64,000 nt of DNA, from positions 62,001 through 126,000 of the forward strand of contig JANEZZ010001867.1 in assembly GCA_026122225.1 (NCBI GenBank). The letters run 5' to 3'. Shown here one piece after another: positions 9,721-19,883 of this stretch. A program made the position numbers and the translations under genes. The DNA comes from Heloderma charlesbogerti (Eukaryota; Chordata; Lepidosauria; Squamata; Helodermatidae). How positions within the stretch are numbered: position 1 is the stretch's first letter; every line of letters starts with the position of its first letter. The notes beneath the pieces are model-generated. The model was not told the origin of the DNA. It did no database searches and saw only the letters and a program-made list of their open reading frames with translations.

Positions 9721-9899
9721 GCAGAGCAGCTTTTAAATTAAACCCTGGGGGAAAACTGACAGGAGCTGGGAAGCATCCAGTTTGGGTTAAATCATCCCAA
9801 AGGGATGAAGATGAAAATGTTTTTGATTGCCCAAATGTACAAGGGGAGAAAATGGTACAGGAGTACATGGTAGAACATAATAGCTAATCAAAGGGGCCA

Positions 9900-10360
9900 A
9901 TGTCCCATCGCAAAAGATGCACACCCTAGAGGCATCTGCAGAGGGATACCAGGTATAGGTGTTTTCATGCAAATGCTAGAAGCCTCCAAGCCAAAATGGG
10001 AGAGTTGGAGTGCTTGATTTTAAAGGAAAACCTGGATATAGTGGGCATTACAGAAACATGGTGGAGCGGAGAGAACCAGTGGGATATGGTCATCTCTGGA
10101 TATAAACTCTATGGGAAGGACAGGGAAGGGCATACTGGGGGAGGTGTTGCCATGTACATCAAAGACAGCATAGTGTCGAGTGGACAGGGACACCTAAAAG
10201 GGGTAGGCTCTTCCACAGAAGCATGGTGGGTGACAATACCAGACTCTAAAACTAATTTAGTGCTAGGAACATGCTATTGTCCCGAAGACCAGAATGCTCA
10301 GAATGACCTTGAGATGGAAAATAAAATTAGGGAGGCCTCCAAACAAGAAAGTGTTGTAAT
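9900..10360 (+). pseudogene. CR1 LINE ORF2, endonuclease N-terminus
   Basis: The frame reads HANARSLQAKMGELECL, then ITETWW (with the catalytic Glu of the endonuclease), GGGVAMYIKD and a GTCYCPED block. This is the N-terminal half of the CR1 apurinic-type endonuclease. The reading frame is open from 9996 until the hAT-like element inserted at 10361. No reverse-transcriptase sequence follows. Beyond the insertion only the CR1 3' end remains (10622-10722), so the middle of the LINE is deleted. Confidence 0.88.
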
Positions 10361-10618
10361 TAGGGATGTACGAAAGTCACTTACCTTTCATGGATTATGT
10401 TGATGGTGGGGGGAGAGGCGTTCCGTCCCTCCCCCTGGAATCCTCGCCGGGGGGGAGGCGATCCGTTCCTCCCCCCTGGAATCCTCTGTGGCTGGCTGTG
10501 CTCCATGGCAGCTCCAGGGAGCAGCCAGCCAGGCCCAGCCAAGCCAGAGCCGTCTGCAGTCGGATTTCCAGCCACGGAGGGCTCTGGGGGGGGGGGGAAC
10601 GCATACGCAAAGGGCGGC
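10361..10618 (-). mobile_element. hAT-like element, Y end only
   Basis: It starts TAGGGATGTACGAAAGTCAC with CTTACCT at 10381-10387. Two GGGGGAGGCG / CCTCCCCC blocks and a GCATACGCAAAGGGCGG remnant at about 10601 follow. The palindrome array and X end are absent. The sequence passes straight into a CR1 3' terminus, so the right part was deleted. Confidence 0.8.
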
Positions 10619-10722
10619 AGTTGTGGGTTCCCAGTCAACAGCTGGTTGGCCACTGTGTGAACAGAATGCTGGACTAGATGGCTCCTTGGTCTGATCCAGC
10701 ATGGCTCTTCTTATGTTCTTAA
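10619..10722 (+). mobile_element. CR1 3' terminus
   Basis: GGTTGGCCACTGTGTGAACA, then a GCTGGACTAGATGG block, and finally TCTTATGTTCTTAA. This is the usual 3' end of a sauropsid CR1 in the same orientation as the ORF1/ORF2 pieces upstream, and probably part of the same LINE copy. Confidence 0.85.
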
Positions 10723-10944
10723 CATAATTTTTTAAAAGTACTAATAACTCTGGAAAACCCAACACCAAGATATTAGGCAGACAAAAATACAGCTAGATCT
10801 AATATAATAATGTTTTTCGGTTAATACTCAGTAATCTCTGAAAAAAATTAAGAAGACTGGCTGGGGGGCAGTTCACAATTGCTAGTGATCTTCATGTGAG
10901 TGTCATGCCCAGAGCCAAAATTCAACTGAAGACCAGTTGCTGAG

Positions 10945-11090
10945 CAACAAGAATGGGAGAGGGCTACACCTTCAAGGCCTTCTTGTGGGCTTTCCAGAGC
11001 ATCTGTTTGGACACTGTGGAAAACAGGATGCTGGACTAGATGGCCCTGTGGTCTCACTCTACACAGGGCTCTTTTCATGTGGTCCCCATA
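10945..11090 (+). mobile_element. Older CR1 3'-end fragment
   Basis: A diverged copy of the same 3' region, with GATGCTGGACTAGATGGCCC and a degenerate end near 11085. Confidence 0.65.
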
Positions 11091-11945
11091 TGCAGGCACA
11101 TCTTCACACCAACAGAACTTAATGTGTCTGTAGTACACTTCCACTGGACAGTGTAGTTGTCTATGTAATGTTTCAAATTGTGGCTTTTTATGCTATGTAA
11201 CATCGTATGCTAAAAATAATACAAATTCATGCTATTATCAGTCCTAATGACCATAATAAACTATCCATTGGTACGATATTATCAAGTGATTTTCACCTGC
11301 ATATCCACATGTTCCTAGGGCTGTGATAAATGTTCACCTGTTGTAGGACTTTGGGGGCATGTGCAGTCTTTCCCCCACAAATCCTTAATTGACACAGTGA
11401 TCACTTTTTTATAATTCTGGTTGCTATCATTTGTTTCTTATGCATTCATTCATTCCTGACTAGGGCTTCTTTCTCCTTCGTAGAGTACTACCAGCCAATC
11501 AGGGGCATGTAGTGAATGAGATGACATCATAATGCCATAAGGCCCAGCAGATTTGATTTTGTCCTAATGTTGCCAAGAATAAATATTAGAGTGAAGGCAA
11601 TGCATCCTGGAGTGATCACACGGATGATCCTAGCCAATCAGGTATCACATAGTAAATGTGATGACATTCCTGAAAGCAAATGATGTCTATTTGGGATGTT
11701 GCTTCCCCAAAATGTGAATAATACTTCATCTCTTTTTCCAGCATCCCCTGAGAAATGTTGATGATGAAAATCATCAAAATGTTTGCAACAATACAGGACT
11801 AGTGCAAGCTGTCCCACTGCCAAGGGACTAGCACCTTTACACCCTTCGGATAATGTTAATGCCTTCCCTAGCTCAAAGTACCAGCCTTTTTCTTATAATT
11901 CTTTGTTATCACAGTAATTGCTATGCCCTGTCATGACAGAGACAT
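11091..11945. other. No gene; weak direct repeat
   Basis: Non-coding. A stretch around 11490-11535 (AGCCAATCAGG, then a TAGTGAATGAGATGACAT-like segment) is repeated in diverged form at about 11632-11675. The unit is unknown. Confidence 0.4.
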
Positions 11946-12035
11946 AGGCTCCAATCCTAAACACACTTATCTAGAAGTAACTCCCATTTACTCAATGGGA
12001 TTTACATAGGTGTAGACATGTTTAAGACTGCACTG
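11946..12035. mobile_element. Short palindromic MITE
   Basis: GGCTCCAATCCTAAACACAC on the left and a GTTTAAGACTGCACTG-like right end flank AAGTAACTCCC / CTCAATGGGATTTAC. This layout is widespread in squamate genomes. A partial relative lies at 63599-63690. Confidence 0.55.
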
Positions 12036-12443
12036 TTAATATCTTAGTTAGTCAAGTAAAGATTTTCCTTTCACTCTCTCTTCATTCCCACCGCTCCCCT
12101 GATACATTCTGCACTCATTTGTACTGCCTTACAGTATTGTTTCTGGAAAGATGATTCCTACAAAAAAAATAATTTTAAACTAAATCCTGATAAAATTTCC
12201 TTTCTTTTAAAAAATCCATTCTCAGTAGTAAAAACATATGGCTTGACACTAATAGAGATTTATTCCCAAGGCTCTGGCCTTAGCTTTGGTTGTCAGCCCT
12301 TCTCCATTCATTAAGTTTTATCTACTCCACCCTTTTCCTGTCTCTCTCATTAGTATTATTTTTAACGAGTTAAAAATTAAGACACTGAGTGCAGATTTTT
12401 CAGTCTTTCAATAATAATGCAGCAGGGGAATGGAAGCTAAGGC
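12036..12443. other. No feature recognised
   Basis: AT-rich non-coding DNA with no open frame or repeat that I can identify. Confidence 0.5.
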
Positions 12444-12495
12444 ATCATAGAATCATATAATAGTAGGGTTGGAAGGGGCCTACAAGGCCATCACC
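12444..12495 (-). mobile_element. CR1 3'-end fragment (antisense)
   Basis: A short match to the AATCATA-ATAGTAGGGTTGG and AAGGGGCCTACAAGGCCATC blocks seen at 6753 and 35554. Confidence 0.65.
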
Positions 12496-12727
12496 TAGGA
12501 AAGTTGAGAACTAGATAGCACTCTGGTTAGGCTTAGTCTAACTGTAACATTAAGGTTTTGCGTGTGCATCAAAGCAAATTCTCTTGACAAAAAAATCCAT
12601 GTGGAAAATGATGCCCTCTCCTAACAACATTTCCCAATGTGAATTTTGTTTGTTTCATTGCTTTTATTGGAGCTTGTCCTTAAAAATTTGTCAGAAGAAA
12701 TAAGATCTTCTCAGCACATGATTGAAC

Positions 12728-13434
12728 TAGGGATGTACGAAAGTCACTTACCTTTTTGAGGAATTGATTCACGCTGGGTGGGAGGTGCTCTGTCCCTCCC
12801 CCTGGAATCCTCAATGGGGGGAGGTGATCCAGTCCTCCCCCCCAGAATCCTGCCCGGCCAGGGCCATCCGCAGCTGAACTTCCGGCCGCGGACAGGCTGG
12901 TGCGGATGCAAATAGCGGCCGCCGTAGCAGCAGTCATTTGCATCCAGCCAGGCTGCCATGATAGGCTACGTAAGTATTTACATACCCTATCATGGCTGGG
13001 CAAAAAAAAAAACAGCATACGCAAATGGTGGCGGCTACAGCAGCCACCATTTGCGTTCCCTATTTTTCACCATTTTATCCTACGTAAATATTTATGTAGG
13101 CTATTATGGCGAAATGAAAGGGGAATGCAAATAGCGTAGTGGGCGCTATTTGCGTTCCCCTTTTTTTTCGCCATAATAGCCTACATGAATATTTACATAG
13201 GATAAAATGGTGAAAAATAGGGAATGCAAATGGCGGCCGCGGCAGCTGGTCAAAAGACCAGCCGCCGCCGCTGGAGCCGCTGCCATCCAGAACATCTGCC
13301 CCAAGTAAGCTTCATCCTGGGGGGAATCCCCGGGTGGGCAGGGGGGCAGGCCGTTCTGCCATGGATTTTGGGGGGCCAAATGCCAGTGCATTCAGCCTCA
13401 CTGAAATCCGTGCCAGAATTCTCTGCCATCCATA
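12728..13434 (-). mobile_element. Poly-palindromic hAT-like element, complete
   Basis: It is flanked by the perfect TSD gattgaac (12720-12727 and 13435-13442). The Y end is on the left (TAGGGATGTACGAAAGTCAC with CTTACCT). The X end is on the right (ATTCTCTGCCATCCATA; the final C-to-A change is private). The array alternates ACGCAAATGG / CCATTTGCG palindromes with TAGGCTACGTAAGTATTTAC-type palindromes at about 12955-12996, 13070-13110 and 13165-13212. The last two share reciprocal arms, TTTTATCCTACG and TAGGATAAAATGG, so the whole segment 13020-13250 is a larger inverted repeat. Confidence 0.93.
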
Positions 13435-13693
13435 GATTGAACATGAGAGAGCTCCAAATACGTATATCCAGAATTAGGCATGCTTAATCCAATTAATTTT
13501 AATGGGTTGAAGAATACCTAAAGACTAGATTGTGACAGCAAATGCAAAATGCACACTTAAGCCAGTTAAAGAGCCATTTCATCTTCATATGGAGGCCTGG
13601 GAATTATAGTTCTGTAGAACGGGCCAAATCACTAATGGTCTATAAGAGAAGCTTACTACAGTACAGCTCCCAGGATTATTTTGGGGAAGTCAC

Positions 13694-13740
13694 AGCTAGG
13701 GATGGGTGAGAAATTTGCTCCATTATGTTTTTTTTAATAG
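13694..13740 (+). mobile_element. Possible start of an AT-rich hAT-like MITE
   Basis: TAGGGATGGGTGAGAAATTT resembles the start at 28893 (TAGGGATGTCTGAGAAATTT). No right end is seen before the next element, so this is only a terminal fragment. Confidence 0.35.
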
Positions 13741-13813
13741 ATTCACCTCCCAGAACCAAAGCAGAAATGAACGCAATTTGTGGTAGGAACCTATACATTT
13801 CAGGGCTTGCAAT

Positions 13814-14773
13814 TAGGGATGTCAGAGAATTCCACCACGGATCTCGGTGAGGCCGAATGCCAGTGCATTCAGCCCCCCGAAATCCATGGCGGAATGAAGC
13901 CCCTGACCCCCCAACCCACAAAAGGCGCGCGAAATGGAGCACTTACCTGCTGCCGTCCACACTGACTTGCGAATGCGCTGCGCTGACTTGCGCAGGGCAG
14001 CCGCCATTCGCTTCTTCATCATAGCCGTGATAGGCTACATAAATACTTACGTAGCCTATCACGGCTAACGCAGGGACACCTTTTGCGTCCCTGCAGAGGC
14101 CGTGATAGGCTACGTAAGTATTTATGTAGCCTATCACAGCAAGCCAAAAAAAAAAAAAAAATAGCATACGCAAATGGCGGCAGCTATTTGCATTCCCTAT
14201 TTTTATCCATTTTAGCCTACATAAGTATTTACGTAGGCTATTATGGCAAAAACAAGGGGAACGCAAATAGCGTAGTGGGTGCTATTTGCGTTCCATTTTT
14301 TTTGCCGTAATAGCCTACGTAAATATTTCTGTAGGCTAAAACGGGGGGGGGGAACGCAAATGGTGCCCACTACGCTATTTGCATTCCCTTTGTTTTTCAC
14401 CATAAAATATTTACGTAGGCTAAAACGGCTAAAAATAGGGAACACAAATGGCAGCCACCGTAGCAGCCGCCATTTGCGTACGCTGGTTTGTTTGTTTTTT
14501 TGGCTTGCCATGATAGGCCATGTAAATACTTACATAGCCTATCACAGCAGCTTTGCAGGATGCAAATGGCGGCCACTACGGTGGCCGCCATTTGCGTCCG
14601 CAGCAGCCCGTCTGCAGCTGGAACTCCGGCTGCAGATGGCCCTGGCCGGCAGCTCCGCAGAGCTGCCACAGAGCGGAGCCGGCCCAGGGAGGATTCCGGG
14701 GGGAGGCACGGAGCGCCTCCCCCCCACCATGAATCCAAGCTCCGCAAAGGTAAGTGACTTTCATACATCCCTA
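13814..14773 (+). mobile_element. Poly-palindromic hAT-like element, complete, long array
   Basis: It is flanked by the perfect TSD cttgcaat (13806-13813 and 14774-14781). The X end is TAGGGATGTCAGAGAATTCC. The Y end carries AAG|GTAAGT at 14747-14754 and ends CATCCCTA. At least nine palindromes alternate in two classes. TACGTA-core palindromes lie at about 14025-14066, 14099-14140, 14212-14246, 14302-14342 and 14507-14548. GCAAAT/ATTTGC palindromes lie at about 14165-14195, 14254-14298, 14350-14390, 14434-14482 and 14556-14602. This is one of the best copies for studying the architecture. Confidence 0.94.
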
Positions 14774-14824
14774 CTTGCAATGTGTTCTGCCAAAGGGGGG
14801 AAAAAATGCATGTTACAACAGCTT

Positions 14825-15100
14825 TACCAGCTACCAGTCTGTTTCTGAGCACAATTCAAAGTGCTGGTTATGACCTATAATTTTCTGTATGGCTTGGGAC
14901 CAGGCTACCTGAAAAACCATCTTCTCCCATATAAGCCTGCCCAAGTTTTAAGATTTTCAGGGGAGGCTCTTCTCTCGATACCACTACTACTAGAGGTGCA
15001 TTTGGTGGAGATGTGGGAGAGGGCCTTCTCTGTGGCCACTCCCAGGCTCTGGAGCTCCCTGTCAAGGCAGGCTAGGTTGAAAAGGGCATAAAGTGGTTAT
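14825..15100 (+). pseudogene. L2 LINE 3' coding remnant
   Basis: The plus frame gives VMTYNFLYGLGPGYL and, further on, ERAFSVATPRLWSSL. These are the conserved C-terminal blocks after the reverse transcriptase of L2-type LINEs (compare the FRVLVLTFKTLYGSGPAYLK segment in the copy at 35989). Only the last ~80 residues remain. Confidence 0.8.
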
Positions 15101-15278
15101 GGTTGAAAAGGACAAGGTTATGGTTAGCATTTAATTTTTAAAATGAAAACCAGATATTTATTATGATACAAAGTCTCTCAGGAAACAAATAGTTAAGCAT
15201 GCTTACTTCTGGACACATGGATATAAACTGACATTTGTCCTCTGTTTATATATACATATCTATGTTTATTTTAGCTGT

Positions 15279-15831
15279 GTGCTGAAAATTTTGATTCTTC
15301 CATTTTTGGCATTTGGGTTTGGGGGAAGAATGAAAACTCTGGCGAAAGAGGCTGGGAGAGGTGAGAATTTCAGAGAATTTTCTCCTTGGGGAGGGGGACA
15401 GGGTTTCCACATACTTTTTATGTCTAGGCAATTCTTGAAGGGCTTGCTTGCTTGCTTGCTTGCTTGCTTTTAAACATCGCCTGCACTTGCAGGAGCCCAG
15501 AACTCTTCTCCAGCCTGGCAGTTCTTTCTGAACTCTCAGGAGACCATGTGTCCTCTCCCTCTCCAATAGGCATTCAGGAAGAACTGCTGCTCTGGAGAAG
15601 AATCCTGAGCTCCTGCAAATGCAGGGGGTGTTTTTAAAAAATAAAATTGAAAGAAGACCCCTTAAGATTCACCTACACTTTAAAAAGGTATACAGAAACC
15701 CTCTCACCCTCCCCAAGGAGAAAATTCTCTGAAATTCTCCCCCTCCCTGTAAAAGAGGCAGAAAAAACAATGCATCTTTGGCAGGGAGAGAAAAAGTTCC
15801 CCAAAATGGGGGGGGGGTTTCAGAACAGCAC
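15279..15831. mobile_element. Long-inverted-repeat (foldback) element, copy 1
   Basis: Two arms of about 200 bases face each other. On the left are GAGAATTTCAGAGAATTTTC and CCTTGGGGAGGG; on the right the reverse complement occurs at about 15705-15745. The outer ends read GTGCTGAAAATTTT and TTTCAGAACAGCAC. The centre contains a second pairing around GCACTTGCAGGAGC and GCTCCTGCAAATGC, plus a (GCTT)n run at 15442-15469. Copy 2 is at 32373-32833. No TSD is evident. Confidence 0.75.
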
Positions 15832-15859
15832 TAATTCATTTGCTTTGACTTTGGGTAAC

Positions 15860-16138
15860 ATCCAATGGTATCCCAGTGCTAGCGCTAGTAACGTTACACT
15901 AGTGCAAACCAACAATTCCATAACATAACTAGTGCTTGCTGGTACAATGGGAAAAATGGTGATTTGCTGCTGAAATTTGGCAGTGCAGCAGTGTGGCAAC
16001 AAAAAATCACCCCCAATTTTGCTGCTATGCCACCAGATTTCAGCAGCAAATCACTTCTTTTCTCCATCACACTAGCAAGCACTAAATGCATTGTGCAAGT
16101 GTCAGCTTGTCAACACAAGCACTAGGGTACCATTGGAT
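15860..16138. mobile_element. Palindromic MITE
   Basis: The terminal inverted repeat is ATCCAATGGTATCCCAGTGC on the left against GCACTAGGGTACCATTGGAT on the right. A second inner palindrome pairs GTGATTTGCTGCTGAAAT (about 15957) with ATTTCAGCAGCAAATCAC (about 16035). The superfamily is not assigned; the flanks do not give a convincing TSD. Confidence 0.75.
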
Positions 16139-17511
16139 ACTACCTTTGATTTTGTTCTTATTTTTTCTGCTAAATTGTTTGTTTAACTACCAAAATAACA
16201 ACAATACATTAAAAAGGCATCAAAACAAAAGGTATTACTCCAATTGTGGGTTCTCCCCCACTCCTCCAATTGGTCCACAAAACTATATCTTGTGCATATA
16301 AATAAAGCTACTCTTAATTCTTGTATCTTGACATGTTATATGACTCACACATAGGACTGGAAAAAGTTTCCCTAGCTAAGCTTGTGAAGATTCTGGGTCA
16401 TATTAAGCCCTAACAACTGTACCTGTGATCAGCAAAATTTTCATTCTCCTGGCATTAGCTAAATCACTGTGAAATAAAGCATTCTGAGAAATGTTTCTGA
16501 TAAGTACCATATAAATGCCTAAACCTATATAGATGCCTAAACCAAAGGATGCCAAATCCTAGAGGATTGTGAAAATAGAAACTAATTAGCATAAATATTA
16601 CTACTTAAGCAGCTCCCAGAATGATATTTCTCCCAAGTGAGCTGTAAACAATAATTAGCTACCTAGAGGATGTTCAATTTATGTACCTGTGGTTTTACAA
16701 AGTTTCTTGAGGTGTTCCATTAGACCCTAAAATGAAGATGGCACTTTGCAGTGAAATTTTTATATTTTAAAAAAGGAAAACGGATAAAAAATGTGTTATT
16801 CTATCTATTATTATTATTATTATTGATATTGTTATTATTGTTATTGTTATTGCAATATATTGTGCTTTGATATAACTGTATCGAAAATTCATGGAGAGGT
16901 CCAAAACTGAAATAATCTGGTTTCACTAACTGCCCAAGAGGCTATCTTGTGATAGATGTATGTGCACCAGCTATTTCCACTGGGTTTTATTTAGTAAAGG
17001 CCCATAATTAAACTATGCTGACTACAGAGAACAGTCTCTGGATTAAGGTTGAAGTTAATGGTAAGATGTATAGGATACTTGTGTGCCCAGTGGGTACTTG
17101 AATAAAAATAGGGCTTCATTTTCCACATCTTCTAACATTCTCAGCTTTCTAATAGCACAGACAGGAATCTGACACATTGTAATGTTTGAAATCCAATGAT
17201 CAGTGAAATATTTCTTAATAGACATTCCTTTACCAAAGCTTTGTACTAAGAAATGTTTAATAGAAAGTTGTGATAATATATCACAGAATAAATAAAGAGA
17301 AAGACCTTTCAGTTATGAAAATATTTGATGTTAACAGAAATACACAGATAACTTTTGTGTAATGAAGGCCAAGAGGCTGTGGAAGCAGTAAAGAGGTCTG
17401 AATTTCAGATATTGATTTGAACTAACCAGCCAGTGAATTACAATCTAGGCATCAAGTTTTGATTTTATTTTGGAATGCTACTGGTCTGGAAGCCATCCTG
17501 GATTTTAGGAA

Positions 17512-17514
<3 letters not shown>
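16139..17514. other. No gene; TTA-type microsatellite inside
   Basis: AT-rich non-coding DNA. A degenerate (TTA)n run lies at about 16807-16855. No coding potential is recognised. Confidence 0.5.

Positions 17515-17546
<32 letters not shown>
17514..17546. repeat. (GA)n microsatellite
   Basis: About sixteen uninterrupted GA units. Confidence 0.95.
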
Positions 17547-17549
<3 letters not shown>

Positions 17550-19505
17550 TAAGACACCATCAATGGGCTTCTGTTTCCTGTGTCTGGCTCTCTCTGGCCA
17601 ACTTTTGAATGCATAGATAGTACATTGGGTATTACTTGCTTCAGGAGTCTGGCACATGCCTCCCATCTACCGCTGCATTCATCTTTTTCCCTCCAGGACC
17701 TTGATTCACAAGTTAATCCTGCTCTGGGGGTGAGTAACCTTGGGTCCACGGCTCTGGAGAGAAGAAGGATTGGTGGACTGATAAACGGAAGACACAGATT
17801 GGCCTCCTGTAGCAAGCAATAGATGGTGTACTGTGCAAAAGCTAAATCCCAAGGAAACAATCCTGTCAAAATGTACAGCTCAGGAGGACTGAATGCTAGA
17901 AATTCTGGCATTCTGGCTAGGAGAGCAGAAGGAAGAAAGAGGGCCACAGTGAGGCATATGTTGATTCCCTCCCACAGATGCAGCTGTAGCCACAGGTTTC
18001 GTGCCTTAAGTTCACATACAGTAACACAATCTGTGGGGGAGAGGGGAAGGATCATGTGCCCTTAACATTTCTAGAGCACCGATAGTAACGATCGTCTCAA
18101 TAGTAGTTACAATATTGCATTATGCTAGGCTATTATTATCCCCATATTAGAAGTGTGTGGGTAAGGTTGAGAAAGAGCAATGTGTTTAAGATCACTCATT
18201 GGTGAGCGTATCAGTGACATGCAATTTGAACCAGAAACATCCCTGCTTTCAGCTCATTTTCTTAGCCATTATGCTGTGCTAGCTATAAATAAATTCCTAA
18301 GGGCAAGTTCTGTAATTATTGTAGCAATAAGAACTCTGCTTGGCTCAAATCATAATCGAGTTACAAATTGTAAACATCATCCTCAGATGCTACACCCCCC
18401 ATACACTTTTTTCCTGAGAGTTATCAACTGGTTCAGTGTTTTGTACATTCACACTCTCAGTATGTTACTTAGGAATTGTTGTGTGGGGTTGGGGAAGGCA
18501 GCATTTATCCAAAGCCAATGCTTCAAAACACTGGAGTTGTTCAGGAGGCGTTCTCCCACTCTATGCCTACTCTACCCACAAGCAAAGCAAACCAGCATGA
18601 AAGATATGAGAACCTACAAGCAAGAAGGGAGCCTTAGCTGACAAATCATCGATCCCAGTAACAAAATATCAAGGTAAATAAAGGCAAGTTAAGCACCTGT
18701 ATGAAGATAAGGTAATGACTATACATTTATGTCACTTATTCATTATCACCTGAAGCTGAAACAAGGGCACAGAGAAATCACAGGGGGTGGGGTGGGGTAA
18801 TGGTATAGAAACATACAGCTCAGAAGCTAAATCCCAAGGGGGCAACCCTGCCATAATTTACAACTCAGGACTGAATCCTAGAAATCTCTGAGTTCTGTAT
18901 GAACGTATATTTTTCACAGCCCTTCTCTAGCAGAAAACCCTTGAGTGGGTGGAGGAAACATCAACTAGAAATCTAGAATAAACTCCATTTTGGCAAGTGG
19001 CAAAAAATTAATATATAGTAGGTGCGCAAACCAACCACAACATTTGGTTTAAACCATGTTTTGCTGACTCACCTCAGACTGCTTTGGAGGCCCCCTGATT
19101 TTACTTGGATCCAAATCAGAACCTTGTGTTGGGAAATTCTAAATTTCATGACTCTCCATTCACTATCACTGGGAAATCAATGAACACATATGACTTCTTT
19201 GCTTTTTGACTGAATTGGATGAAATGTGCAGCCTAGTAGCCCTTTTCGAATAGCCTGTTAAATTTCAAACAAATAGGCCCAGATGCTTTTGTCCAAGACA
19301 CCTTTAAATATATGTATATATATTAGAGGGAACTGCCAATAACTGGTTTTCTAAAAAAATTATTGGCAGAATTTGATGAGATTTGTAAGAAGAGTTTCCC
19401 TAAGAGCAGATGAAGCCTGACAAATTGCAGACAGATAAATGCATGTGTTTTTGTTTTTTGTGTGCAAGAGCAGCATTTACCGTTTCGGGGTATTTTAGAT
19501 ACAGA
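17547..19505. other. No gene recognised; one diverged duplicated stretch
   Basis: The segment GCTAAATCCCAAGG-AACAATCC followed by ACAGCTCAGGACTGAATGCTAG (about 17840-17905) recurs in similar form at about 18828-18880. The repeat family is unknown. Frames up to 168 residues occur here (minus strand, 17549-18055), but none resembles a known protein to me. Confidence 0.4.
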
Positions 19506-19883
19506 CATGGTTCGCATATAATGACCCATTGGTTCAACAATCCATGGGTTGTACTGCATGAACAAGAGAGAGTGAGTGCACTGCCCGCTGTGTGCCCACC
19601 ACTTCTGCTTTCACTCCACACAACCCACAGTCGGCTCCTTCGTAGGTTGTGGAGCATAGTGTCCAGACCTGGACTGCTGGGTTAACTGCTGGGTCTTTTA
19701 GCCCCTAAACAGCCCATTAGCCTGGGTTTGGATGTCACACTTCACAACCTATGAAGGTGCTGATTGTGGGTTGTGGAGTTAAAGTGGAGACACTGCAGGC
19801 AGTTCACCTGCTCTGTTCCAATCATCTCCAACAGCTCATGGACTATTTCACCAGTGGGCTGTCATCACGTGTGAACAGAGCCA
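19506..19883. mobile_element. MITE with long inverted repeats
   Basis: ATGGTTCGCATATAATGACC on the left matches the complement of GGCTGTCATCACGTGTGAAC on the right. Internally, CAACCCACAGTCGGCTCCTT and TAGGTTGTGGAG are mirrored by CACAACCTATGAAGGTGCTG and ATTGTGGGTTGTGGAG. It is probably a hAT-type MITE, but the ends are too diverged for a TSD call. Confidence 0.6.
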
